Below are positions 8,415 through 16,125 of a stretch of 64,000 bases of DNA, in pieces. Each line of letters starts with the position of its first letter. The stretch's first letter is position 1. Origin of the DNA: Flavobacteriales bacterium UBA6057. Its GTDB lineage: Bacteria > Bacteroidota > Bacteroidia > Flavobacteriales_G > Salibacteraceae. The stretch is taken from positions 62,001 through 126,000 of the forward strand of contig DIYJ01000011.1 in the NCBI GenBank assembly GCA_002428995.1. Reading direction: 5' to 3'. The translations under genes and the position numbers were made by a program. The notes under the pieces are model-generated. The model was not told where the DNA came from. It saw nothing but the letters and a program-made list of their open reading frames with translations, and did not search any database.

Positions 8415-8415
8415 C

Positions 8416-9231
8416 TTATTTGATTTTAATGGTGTAGGAAAGGCTCATTCCGATGAGCGAATAGTTGTTGAATGGTCGTTTGATCTTGGTGCCTGATTTG
8501 TTGGGGACATTGAGTCCCCGGTAGGGCCTGAGGTTGGTGTTGAACTCCCGCTGGAGCGTGTAGAAAACACTTACAAAGAGTCGTGGAGCGAGTCGGGCAC
8601 GTACTCCTGCTGTGAAGCGGTAACGATGCAAGCCATTGGGTGCCTGCTCCACAAAGTCTTCGACATCGTCATCCGGATCTTCCAGTTCTGCCCGCAGCTC
8701 TTCAATTTCCTCTTCTTCGAGCCAGTAGGTGATCTCTGTTCCACCCTGGTAGTAGAAGAGTTGATTGCGGATGTAAGGCGACATGCGCAGTGGCCACTTC
8801 TTGTTGTAGTACCTCAGCTTGTTGGTGAACACCCCGCGCTGGGCAAACTTTTGAAGGCCCGGGAAGTACTGTTCCAACTGAACCCGGTTGCTGATTCGGA
8901 AGGCCCCAAACTTGAACCGGTGTGTGGCATTGATGTGCCCTCGGTGATAGGTGAGTGGAGTCTTGCTGTTGATCCGGCTGAAGGCGTATCCCACACCCAC
9001 CGACCAGTGATCGGTCAACTCTCGCTTGTATCCCAGTCCGTACTGTCCAAATCCAAACTTGGAGGGATTGACATCAAAGGATGAAAGTTGAGATACCGTA
9101 AAGGTGTTTCGCTTTTTGACCTCCAGGTTCAGGCTGGTGATGTTCCACAGCTTGAAGTTCTGGGTGAGGTCTTGAGCGATGGCAACCTGAGTGAAAATGC
9201 TCAGCAGTGCGATGAAAATGTGCTTCCTCAT
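8416..9231 (-). CDS. DUF2490-like outer-membrane beta-barrel protein
   Basis: 271 residues. The signal peptide MRKHIFIALLSIFTQVAIAQ is followed by alternating beta strands rich in Tyr, Phe and Arg (FGQYGLGYKRELTDHWSVG, THRFKFGAFRISNRVQLEQY), ending in the strand MSLSYTIKIK. The pattern, including the early W and the R-x-x-QLEQ segment, resembles DUF2490 proteins of Bacteroidota, which are predicted small barrels of unknown role. It is the first gene of the four-gene minus-strand operon that continues into the P-loop NTPase, exporter and isoaspartyl peptidase. An acidic loop (about 170-195, LEEEEIEELRAELEDPDDD) probably faces outside. A pore or receptor role is possible but unproven. Confidence 0.75.
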   Translation of the reverse strand: MRKHIFIALLSIFTQVAIAQDLTQNFKLWNITSLNLEVKKRNTFTVSQLSSFDVNPSKFGFGQYGLGYKRELTDHWSVGVGYAFSRINSKTPLTYHRGHINATHRFKFGAFRISNRVQLEQYFPGLQKFAQRGVFTNKLRYYNKKWPLRMSPYIRNQLFYYQGGTEITYWLEEEEIEELRAELEDPDDDVEDFVEQAPNGLHRYRFTAGVRARLAPRLFVSVFYTLQREFNTNLRPYRGLNVPNKSGTKIKRPFNNYSLIGMSLSYTIKIK

Positions 9232-9437
9232 AATGATTGGTTTGATGAGGAAACCTGTGGGTGGAAAATCACCCTACCCCCTGGAGGAGATTTTTTTTCA
9301 AAAGAGTGAAGTTCTAGTCAGTGTCTGTGCTTAGATCGTGGTGTTAATACGGATTGTTCAGAATCAGGATTTACACGGAAAGGGAGGAAACGCCTGAGGG
9401 AGATGTTTGTCTTCAAATCATTCAAAATCAAATTATT

Positions 9438-11000
9438 ATGAAAACAAAGACAATCTTTCAATGGACAAAGCGCACACTGAGTGCAGCGCTGTTTATCTCT
9501 ATTAGTTGCTCTGTTTCAGCGCAGAGCGTTTTTCCAACAAATGGTGATAACGTAGGCATCGGCACCACTACACCTACGAATAAGCTTCAAGTGATGGGAG
9601 ACATTTACATCGACCATGACCGTCAGCTCAAATCCAACGGCATCATGAACATCCAGGCCGATGATGACAATACCGGAGATGGAATCATCAATTTCAAAGC
9701 TGGGCCTGAAACCCGGATGACCTTAACGGATGATGGTCGCCTTGGCATCGGTATCACCAATCCTGCCAACCCCTTGCATGTGAAGGGTTCTGACAACATC
9801 GCTTTGTTTGAAACGACCGGTACGACTGCATACGTCAGATTACAAACAAATGAAGGAGACGGGAAGCGCGTAGAGTTTGCAAATCGACCTGGCGGCAGGG
9901 CTACTATCTGGGTTAATGGTGTGGGCGATGCGCTCAGTGTTCTGGAAAATGGAGACGTGGGTATTGGAACAGAAACTCCTTCCAATAAGCTCGAGGTGAT
10001 TGGGGACATTTACATTGATGATAACAAACACTTCAAGTCTAATGGGCAATTAAACATCCAGGCCGATGATGACAATACCGGAGATGGTATCATCACTTTC
10101 AAAGCGGGCACGGACACGCGCATCACTATGTTGGACAACGGCAACCTTGGTCTTGGGATTACCAACCCTTTTCATAAGCTGAGTGTGGATGGAGATATCT
10201 TTTTGAACCACGATCGCCAGATTCGATCCAATGGTATTATGAACATTCAAGCGGATGATGATAATTCGGGAGATGGAGTCATCCGTTTTAAGGCAGGTAC
10301 GGATACGCGCATGACTATGTTTGACAATGGCTATGTGGGTGTAGGAACAGAAACTACGTTCGGCAAGTTTCACATTCATGGTGAGGATTCAGGAATAGAG
10401 AGCATTCAGATGTACACGGGATCTATCCCCTGGACCTACCAGCGTCCGAGGACCCTTTTTGTGGTTACTTCCAACTCCTCGGGGACGAATCCTGGTTTTT
10501 CAGATTCAAAGTTCAGCGTACTCGGAAATGGTAATGTGGGAATCGGATTAGACAATCCTCAATATGCTTTGCATGTGGTAGGAAGAGTGAAATCCAACGG
10601 CATCAACGAGACCTCAGATCAAAGACTCAAGCAGAACATTGTGACGCTTGATAAAGCAATGGATAAGGTCAAAGCTTTGCGCGGAGTGAGCTATGAATGG
10701 CGCACCGAAGAGTTCAAGGAAATGCAGTTCGCGAATGGAACTGAGATTGGACTCATTGCGCAGGAGGTTGAGCAGGTGTTACCAGAGGTCGTGCACACGG
10801 ATGGTGAGGGATACAAGTCTGTAGCTTACAGCCACTTGGTAGCACTGCTGATCGAGGCTGTAAAGGAGCAACAAGAGGAGATCGTTCGTTTGATGGCCAT
10901 GAACGTGGAAGACAACATTCAAATGAATGCGATCCTTGAGCAACTGGCCGAGTTGGAAGCTAAAGTTTCATCGACTCCGGGACTTGCCTCCGGCAAGTAG
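9438..11000 (+). CDS. Secreted repeat protein with C-terminal peptidase S74 (tail-fibre chaperone) domain
   Basis: 520 residues from the ATG at 9438. This start is chosen because it opens a clean signal peptide (TLSAALFISISCSVSAQ); an in-frame ATG at 9354 would add 28 non-signal residues. The body carries repeats of the type VGIGTxTPxNKLxVxGDIYI and NIQADDDNTGDGII, each with flanking beta motifs. The C-terminus (about 395-500) is an intramolecular chaperone/S74 domain with SDQRLKQNIVTLDKAMDKV, GLIAQEVEQVLPEVV and YSHLVALLIEAVKEQQEE, and then a coiled coil. Such domains trimerise fibres and cleave themselves off. In Bacteroidota they occur in non-phage surface proteins, and no phage gene is nearby. 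There is no T9SS C-terminal domain. The PI-PLC-like gene follows 35 bp downstream. Confidence 0.85.
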   Translation: MKTKTIFQWTKRTLSAALFISISCSVSAQSVFPTNGDNVGIGTTTPTNKLQVMGDIYIDHDRQLKSNGIMNIQADDDNTGDGIINFKAGPETRMTLTDDGRLGIGITNPANPLHVKGSDNIALFETTGTTAYVRLQTNEGDGKRVEFANRPGGRATIWVNGVGDALSVLENGDVGIGTETPSNKLEVIGDIYIDDNKHFKSNGQLNIQADDDNTGDGIITFKAGTDTRITMLDNGNLGLGITNPFHKLSVDGDIFLNHDRQIRSNGIMNIQADDDNSGDGVIRFKAGTDTRMTMFDNGYVGVGTETTFGKFHIHGEDSGIESIQMYTGSIPWTYQRPRTLFVVTSNSSGTNPGFSDSKFSVLGNGNVGIGLDNPQYALHVVGRVKSNGINETSDQRLKQNIVTLDKAMDKVKALRGVSYEWRTEEFKEMQFANGTEIGLIAQEVEQVLPEVVHTDGEGYKSVAYSHLVALLIEAVKEQQEEIVRLMAMNVEDNIQMNAILEQLAELEAKVSSTPGLASGK

Positions 11001-11035
11001 GCGATCCTTATTCCTCACTCATAAAATCATTTATT

Positions 11036-12694
11036 ATGAAAAAGATAATCCATAAAAAAGCCCTGCCAATCCTGGTAAGCCTGATGTGTTCAGTGCTGTT
11101 GATTCAACCTTCAGTAGTGAAAGCTCAGTGTACGGACACGCTTACCTGGAACGGCAGCGCCAATGACGATTGGGGGAATCCACATAACTGGTCTCCGGCA
11201 GATGTTCCCAATCCATTCTTATACGTGCGCATTCCCGACAGTACGAACATCCCGAACCAGCCGAAAGTCAGCGCTTCCGATGCCATCTGCGCACAGCTCG
11301 AAATCAACACAGATAGCGGTGGGAGACTTGAGATCAGTGGCGCGGGGAACCTGGAAGTGACCGGTGGGCCTCAAACTACTCCCGTATCTTCTCAACGTTA
11401 TGATGAGAAAACATATCTGGTTACGCACAATGCTTTCACGGTCAGGTCTGAGGGCTGGCTGCATTCTCAGCAGGATCAAACCATTGCTCAGCAGCTTGCT
11501 GGTGGAGTGAGAGGTTTTATGCTGGATGTATACAAGTATGATCCCGTGGCAGGTACACTCACTTCTCTTTGTGACGATATCCTAAAGACGATCCGCAAGA
11601 TTGACATCTTCGGTATCATTCCAGATGATGCCTGTGCTCCTATCGAGGCTTTAATTGGCAATCAGTTTGAGGATATCTACTTCTGTCATGGCCAGTGCAA
11701 TCCTGGTGTTCTCGGAGTTCATTTCGTTCTGCCATACCCAACATTCACGGGTTCCTTGAATGAATACAAGACCTTCCTGAATGCGAATCCCAACGAGGTG
11801 CTAACGCTCTTCTTGCAGGATGGAGTAAGGGATGCGGGTTACCTGGATGGTAAGATCAATTCTACCGGAATTCAGAACATGATCTACCATCCTTACCACG
11901 ATCCGAACTGGAAGGTACATGAGAAGGGATGGCCAACCTTACAGTGGATGATCAGCAACAACAAGCGACTGGTGATCTTCTCTGAACATGACTACAACAA
12001 TGCTTCCAGCTATGCGGCCTATGACAAGGACTTCATGGTGCAGAATATGTATGGCACTTTCAGCAACTGTGCGAAGCGCGATGGATGGTCCGATCTTGGT
12101 TGCGACAAGTCCTTGTTTCTATTCAATCACTTTGGATCAATTCCCTTGGATCAAATCCCGTTGATAGGCACGAGTGATATCGAGAACACCAAGACGAACA
12201 TCATGAATCGGATCGACAATCACTGTTGTGGTAGTGCCACGCGACTGCCGAACTTCATCGCGGTAGACAACTACCACAGACCTTTCACCACTGATAATGC
12301 CGTAGATGTGGTGATTGAACTCAACAACCGCTGGCAATCCCAGCTCAGCGGAGGTTCATTCAGCTGCAGTGGTGGAAGCAGTAAAGCAGAAGTGGAAGGT
12401 TGGAATGATCCCGCCTCGTTGACATCAAAGCAGGCCAGTCAGATCAACGTCTATCCCAATCCTTTCAGTGAAAACACCACCATCGAGTTTGAACTGGAAG
12501 AGGAAATGACAGTAGATATAGTGATTACCGACATTACGGGTAAGGAGCTCAGGGTGCTTGCTGCGGATGAATCATTTCCGGCTGGTATTCACACAGTGAC
12601 CTTCAATGGAGCAGGACTGGTAAATGGAATGTACTTCTGTCGATTCAGGGCAGGTCTCCATTCCGAAACCAGGAAGTTGTTGCTGTCAAACTAA
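11036..12694 (+). CDS. PI-PLC X-domain-like phosphodiesterase with T9SS sorting domain
   Basis: 552 residues. A signal peptide ends near residue 30 (QPSVVKAQ). A short beta domain common in Bacteroidota secreted proteins follows (about 32-110, WGNPHNWSPADVPN). The TIM-barrel PI-PLC-like domain covers about 120-440. Two catalytic-type histidines sit in YLVTHNAF (His131) and IYFCHGQC (His218), with RGFMLDVY between them. The C-terminal 80 residues are a type A sorting domain (INVYPNPFSENTTIEFELEE ... GMYFCRFRAG). The family cleaves phosphatidylinositol or related phosphodiesters. Here the enzyme should be exported through the outer membrane and either anchored or released. The substrate is uncertain because many bacterial X-domain proteins are uncharacterised. 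It is followed by a strong terminator. Confidence 0.85.
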   Translation: MKKIIHKKALPILVSLMCSVLLIQPSVVKAQCTDTLTWNGSANDDWGNPHNWSPADVPNPFLYVRIPDSTNIPNQPKVSASDAICAQLEINTDSGGRLEISGAGNLEVTGGPQTTPVSSQRYDEKTYLVTHNAFTVRSEGWLHSQQDQTIAQQLAGGVRGFMLDVYKYDPVAGTLTSLCDDILKTIRKIDIFGIIPDDACAPIEALIGNQFEDIYFCHGQCNPGVLGVHFVLPYPTFTGSLNEYKTFLNANPNEVLTLFLQDGVRDAGYLDGKINSTGIQNMIYHPYHDPNWKVHEKGWPTLQWMISNNKRLVIFSEHDYNNASSYAAYDKDFMVQNMYGTFSNCAKRDGWSDLGCDKSLFLFNHFGSIPLDQIPLIGTSDIENTKTNIMNRIDNHCCGSATRLPNFIAVDNYHRPFTTDNAVDVVIELNNRWQSQLSGGSFSCSGGSSKAEVEGWNDPASLTSKQASQINVYPNPFSENTTIEFELEEEMTVDIVITDITGKELRVLAADESFPAGIHTVTFNGAGLVNGMYFCRFRAGLHSETRKLLLSN

Positions 12695-12744
12695 GAAGCG
12701 AAGCATCTCGAAGTGTAACCAGCATTGAGTTACAGCAAAAAAAT

Positions 12745-12780
12745 AGCCCTGAAGTAGCATTACTTCAGGGCTTTCTCTTT
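12745..12780 (+). terminator. Rho-independent terminator
   Basis: Perfect 12-bp inverted repeat AGCCCTGAAGTA / TACTTCAGGGCT with loop GCAT and a T-rich tail. It ends the S74/PI-PLC transcription unit and shields the convergent tRNA-His gene. Confidence 0.9.
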
Positions 12781-12783
12781 CAT

Positions 12784-12861
12784 TGGGGTGGAAGATGGGG
12801 TTCGAACCCACGACCTCTGGAACCACAATCCAGCGCTCTAACCAGCTGAGCTACAACCACC
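12784..12861 (-). tRNA. tRNA-His (anticodon GTG) with encoded CCA
   Basis: On the minus strand the cloverleaf is complete. The D-stem is GCTC/GAGC. The anticodon stem CTGGA/TCCAG encloses the loop TTGTGGT with anticodon GTG. The T-arm is GTGGG-TTCGAAC-CCCAT, and CCA is encoded at 12786-12784. An extra 5' G (position -1, base 12861) faces C73, the hallmark of histidine tRNAs. The acceptor stem is odd: T5/T68 and T6/T67 face each other as two adjacent U-U mismatches, while the remaining pairs are Watson-Crick. Confidence 0.95.
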
Positions 12862-12963
12862 GTGTCCCCTTTTTGGAAAAGGGACGCAAAAATAATAGTT
12901 CCGTAACACCGTGAAAGTACTTCGGGTAAATTCCTGCTAATTTTGAATCTCAAGTGAGAAAAC

Positions 12964-15093
12964 GTGGCTGAGAAAGTAGTTCTGGAAGTAGAAGGAATGA
13001 CCTGTAATCACTGTGCTAGCACGGTGGATGGGATCATTCAACAGTGCGGTGGCAAGGCCGTCCACGTTGACTACTTGCTGGGTGAGGCTAGCTTCGAACT
13101 CGGCAACGAAAAGCAGGTAGAGCGCATTCTGAAAAGGCTGAACAGCGCAGGATATACTTCTCAGGAGGCTGCTTTGCACGAAGAAGAGTCGGAGCGGAAA
13201 AAGGAACGCTTCAGCGCAGTGGAGAAGAAATTTCTCATTTCCCTGCCCTTCAGCTTGGTGCTGTTCATGCACATGTTTCTTCCGATGGACTGGTGGATCA
13301 ATGATCCATATGTGCAGCTGATGCTTTGCGTGCCGGTTTATGTCATTGGCTTTCGGCACTTTGGTAAGAGTAGCTGGGAGAGCTTGCGCAGCCGGACGAT
13401 CAACATGGATATTCTCATTTTCATTGGATCTACGAGCGCTTTTGTGTACAGCATTGTAGGAACCTTGCTTTTTGAAGGGCAGGAGAGGGTGCATGACTTT
13501 CTGTTTTTTGAGACAACCTCTACGATCATCACACTTGTTTTACTCGGTTATGTCATTGAGCACCGAGCGGTCCAAAAAACCACTGTGGTCTTGAAAAAGC
13601 TACTTGACTCAAAGCCTCTCAAAGCCAAGCGACTCATTCAAAAAGGTTTGAACCAGGAAATGGAGCCTGTGTTAGCCATGGATTTGGAGCCAGGAGAGCG
13701 CATTCTGGTCAACGCTGGTGACAAGGTGCCAGCTGATGCTTCCATCGAGTATGGTGACCTACGCGTGGATGAGTCAGTGCTGACTGGTGAATCAGACGTG
13801 TTGCACAAAACCAAAGGAGATCAGCTGCTATCCGGAAGTTTGATCATCGATGGAAACGGTGTCCTGCGTGTAGAGAAGAATGCCAGCGAAAGCACCATTG
13901 GCAAGATCATCGACCTCGTGAAAGAGAGTCGCGCTTCGAGGCCCGAAATTCAAAAGCTTGCAGATCGTATCAGTTCTGTTTTTGTTCCCGCCATCCTAAT
14001 CATTGCTCTCATCACTTTTGGAGTTAACTATTGGCTGCAGCCCGATCTTGGTGAGGCTTTGTTGCGTGCCATTGCGGTTTTGGTAATCTCTTGTCCCTGC
14101 GCCATGGGGCTTGCGACTCCAACAGCCGTAAGTGTAGGTTTAGGGATTGCCGGAAATCTGGGACTTGTGGTGAAAAGAGCAGATGTTTTTGAACAGCTGC
14201 AATCTCTGCGCAGTATTGTATTTGATAAGACAGGTACCCTTACAGAGTCCCGCCCCGAGGTTAAACTCAAGATTCATAATGGTTTCGATCAAGATGAGGT
14301 AACAAGCTTGATTCGAAGTTTAGAAGCCCATAGCAATCATCCATTGGCTGAGGCCATTGGTGATCATGTGAAAGGTTCGAAGCTTCTGGAGTTGGAGGCT
14401 GTGGAAGAGGTAAAAGGCCGTGGGATCACAGGACAATGGAGAGGCAAAGGCCTGAAGTTGGGGTCCGCGATATTCACTGGTCAGTCGTCTGCCGAAGGTG
14501 ATGTTTTCCTGTTGGTAGATGAACTGCCGGCTGCTGCCATTGTCATTCAAAACCGAATTCAATCGGCTGCTCAGGAAGTGGTGGAATCGCTGCAAGCGCG
14601 AGGACTTCAACCTCATATCCTTAGCGGTGACAGTGAACGCAAAACCAGGGATGTAGCTGCTCGCCTTGGGATTCAGCAGTTTGCCAGTGAGCAACTGCCG
14701 GATCAAAAGCTTACCTATATAAAGGAACTGCGCACGGAAGGCGCCACGGGTATGGTGGGCGATGGAATCAATGATGCACCATCCTTGGTTGCCGCAGATG
14801 TTGGTATCAGCATTGGAAACAGCAATGCCCTTGCCGCAGAAAGCGCCAGCGTAGTGATCATGGGGAGCAATATTCAACGGTTGAAGCAGTTGTTTGAAAT
14901 TGGTTCAGCCGTGGTTTCCACCATCCGACAAAACCTTTTCTGGGCGTTTGCCTACAACCTGGTCGCCATTCCACTGGCCGCTGCAGGCTTTCTGGATCCG
15001 ATGGTCGCAGCGCTCTCCATGGCCTTCAGCGATGTGGTTGTGATTGGGAATTCATTAAGATTGCGCCTGCGCTTATCGAAGCAACTCCATTGA
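12964..15093 (+). CDS. copA: Heavy-metal (copper-type) P1B ATPase
   Basis: 709 residues from a GTG start. An N-terminal HMA metal-binding domain (about 4-68) carries the motif GMTCNHC. The transmembrane metal site is CPC at 377-379 in ISCPCAMGLATP. Phosphorylation Asp421 lies in FDKTGTLTES, and the actuator motif is LTGES. The ATP-binding-domain His is in SNHPLAEA, and the hinge is GDGINDAPSL. The helix-7 AYN motif is present, so the class is P1B-1 (Cu+/Ag+ export). In helix 8 the usual M-x-x-S-S is M686-A-F-S-D690, so the last copper-coordinating serine position is aspartate. The gene overlaps the downstream glycosyltransferase by 4 bp, although the two functions are unrelated. Confidence 0.93.
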   Translation: MAEKVVLEVEGMTCNHCASTVDGIIQQCGGKAVHVDYLLGEASFELGNEKQVERILKRLNSAGYTSQEAALHEEESERKKERFSAVEKKFLISLPFSLVLFMHMFLPMDWWINDPYVQLMLCVPVYVIGFRHFGKSSWESLRSRTINMDILIFIGSTSAFVYSIVGTLLFEGQERVHDFLFFETTSTIITLVLLGYVIEHRAVQKTTVVLKKLLDSKPLKAKRLIQKGLNQEMEPVLAMDLEPGERILVNAGDKVPADASIEYGDLRVDESVLTGESDVLHKTKGDQLLSGSLIIDGNGVLRVEKNASESTIGKIIDLVKESRASRPEIQKLADRISSVFVPAILIIALITFGVNYWLQPDLGEALLRAIAVLVISCPCAMGLATPTAVSVGLGIAGNLGLVVKRADVFEQLQSLRSIVFDKTGTLTESRPEVKLKIHNGFDQDEVTSLIRSLEAHSNHPLAEAIGDHVKGSKLLELEAVEEVKGRGITGQWRGKGLKLGSAIFTGQSSAEGDVFLLVDELPAAAIVIQNRIQSAAQEVVESLQARGLQPHILSGDSERKTRDVAARLGIQQFASEQLPDQKLTYIKELRTEGATGMVGDGINDAPSLVAADVGISIGNSNALAAESASVVIMGSNIQRLKQLFEIGSAVVSTIRQNLFWAFAYNLVAIPLAAAGFLDPMVAALSMAFSDVVVIGNSLRLRLRLSKQLH

Positions 15094-16124
15094 AATCAGC
15101 CATTTTCATTTCCTCGGGCATTGGTAATGCACTCATGCTGGTGCCGTTGATCAAGCATCTGCGAGCATCAGGTACGGTGACCTGCTTTGCCTCTTCTCCC
15201 TTTCATTCGGAAAAGGTGTTTGAAGGATTTGCAGATCAGCTGTTTGAGGAAGTGGTGGACGTGTCTACCAACAGTAAACTCGCGGCAGCCGGGCTTCAGT
15301 TTCGGAATACCTTCGAACAGGTCTACCTCGATTACTTTGCCGGTGGCCGGAAGCAATTATTGATGGCGCAAGCCGTTGGCCGTTCCGTGTTTACCAATCG
15401 TACAGTGTCTGGGCTTCCTTCGCCTTTGGCGCGTGGGGTCTCGTTCCGTTCTCCCGTGGTTGGTATCCACGAGGGAGTGCAAAACCTGAGGCTGGCCATC
15501 CCGGATGCTTCGGAACAGATGCTCGATGAAGAGCACTTTCGTTTGTTGGCGAAACCTCCGCAGCGCGCGCTTAAAGGGCCATACATCACCGTTCAGCCTG
15601 GGACGGGAAACAACAAGACACCCTGGAAAACATGGCCCGCTGACCGTTGGCAGGAGCTCTTGAAATGGCTCATCTCAGAATATCAAAATCATCAGCTCGT
15701 CCTTCTTGGAGATAATACCGAAGAATGGATAAATGAAGCCTTGAGCTGGGATAAAAGGAGGGTGCAAAGCTTGATTGGAACAACTTCTCTTCAGGAGCTT
15801 CCCGCCATTCTCGAAGGAGCGGCACTTCATATTGGCGGTGATAGCGGGCTTATGCACATTGCGGGTTGTGTAGGAACATCCACCGTTACCGTCTGGGGTG
15901 GGAGTGACCCTGAGCTTTTCGGCTGGAAGAAGATCAACCCACAAAAGCATCACGAGGTACGGATCAAGGATCTCGATTGCCATCCCTGCAATCGCTGGAT
16001 CGAGCCGAATACTTCTAAGGCTTCGGAGCCTGGTCTATGTCCCGACTTCAGGTGCATCCGGGATATTGATTTGGATGATGTAACAGCCGCTATTTCCAAC
16101 GCCATGGCAAAGATCCAATCCTAA
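15090..16124 (+). CDS. Glycosyltransferase family 9 (heptosyltransferase-like)
   Basis: 344 residues, starting at a TTG that overlaps the copA stop (TTGA). The N-terminal Rossmann half has FISSGIGNALMLVPLIKHL. The C-terminal half has the GT9 nucleotide-sugar binding signature VQPGTGNNKTPWKTWPADRW and the conserved GGDSGLMHIAGCVGTSTV followed by VWGGSDPELFGW. GT9 enzymes add heptose or related sugars to lipopolysaccharide core at the inner face of the cytoplasmic membrane. The next gene, 1 bp downstream, encodes a flippase-like membrane protein, which supports a role in surface glycan assembly. A four-cysteine C-terminal segment (CHPCNRWIEP ... CPDFRC) is present. The acceptor and donor sugars are unknown. 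Confidence 0.88.
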   Translation: MKSAIFISSGIGNALMLVPLIKHLRASGTVTCFASSPFHSEKVFEGFADQLFEEVVDVSTNSKLAAAGLQFRNTFEQVYLDYFAGGRKQLLMAQAVGRSVFTNRTVSGLPSPLARGVSFRSPVVGIHEGVQNLRLAIPDASEQMLDEEHFRLLAKPPQRALKGPYITVQPGTGNNKTPWKTWPADRWQELLKWLISEYQNHQLVLLGDNTEEWINEALSWDKRRVQSLIGTTSLQELPAILEGAALHIGGDSGLMHIAGCVGTSTVTVWGGSDPELFGWKKINPQKHHEVRIKDLDCHPCNRWIEPNTSKASEPGLCPDFRCIRDIDLDDVTAAISNAMAKIQS

Positions 16125-16125
16125 C

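Noticed and set aside
9438..11000. Prophage remnant, because of the tail-fibre-type S74 domain
   Set aside because: There is a signal peptide, and no capsid, tail, integrase or lysis genes are nearby; such domains are common in Bacteroidota surface proteins.
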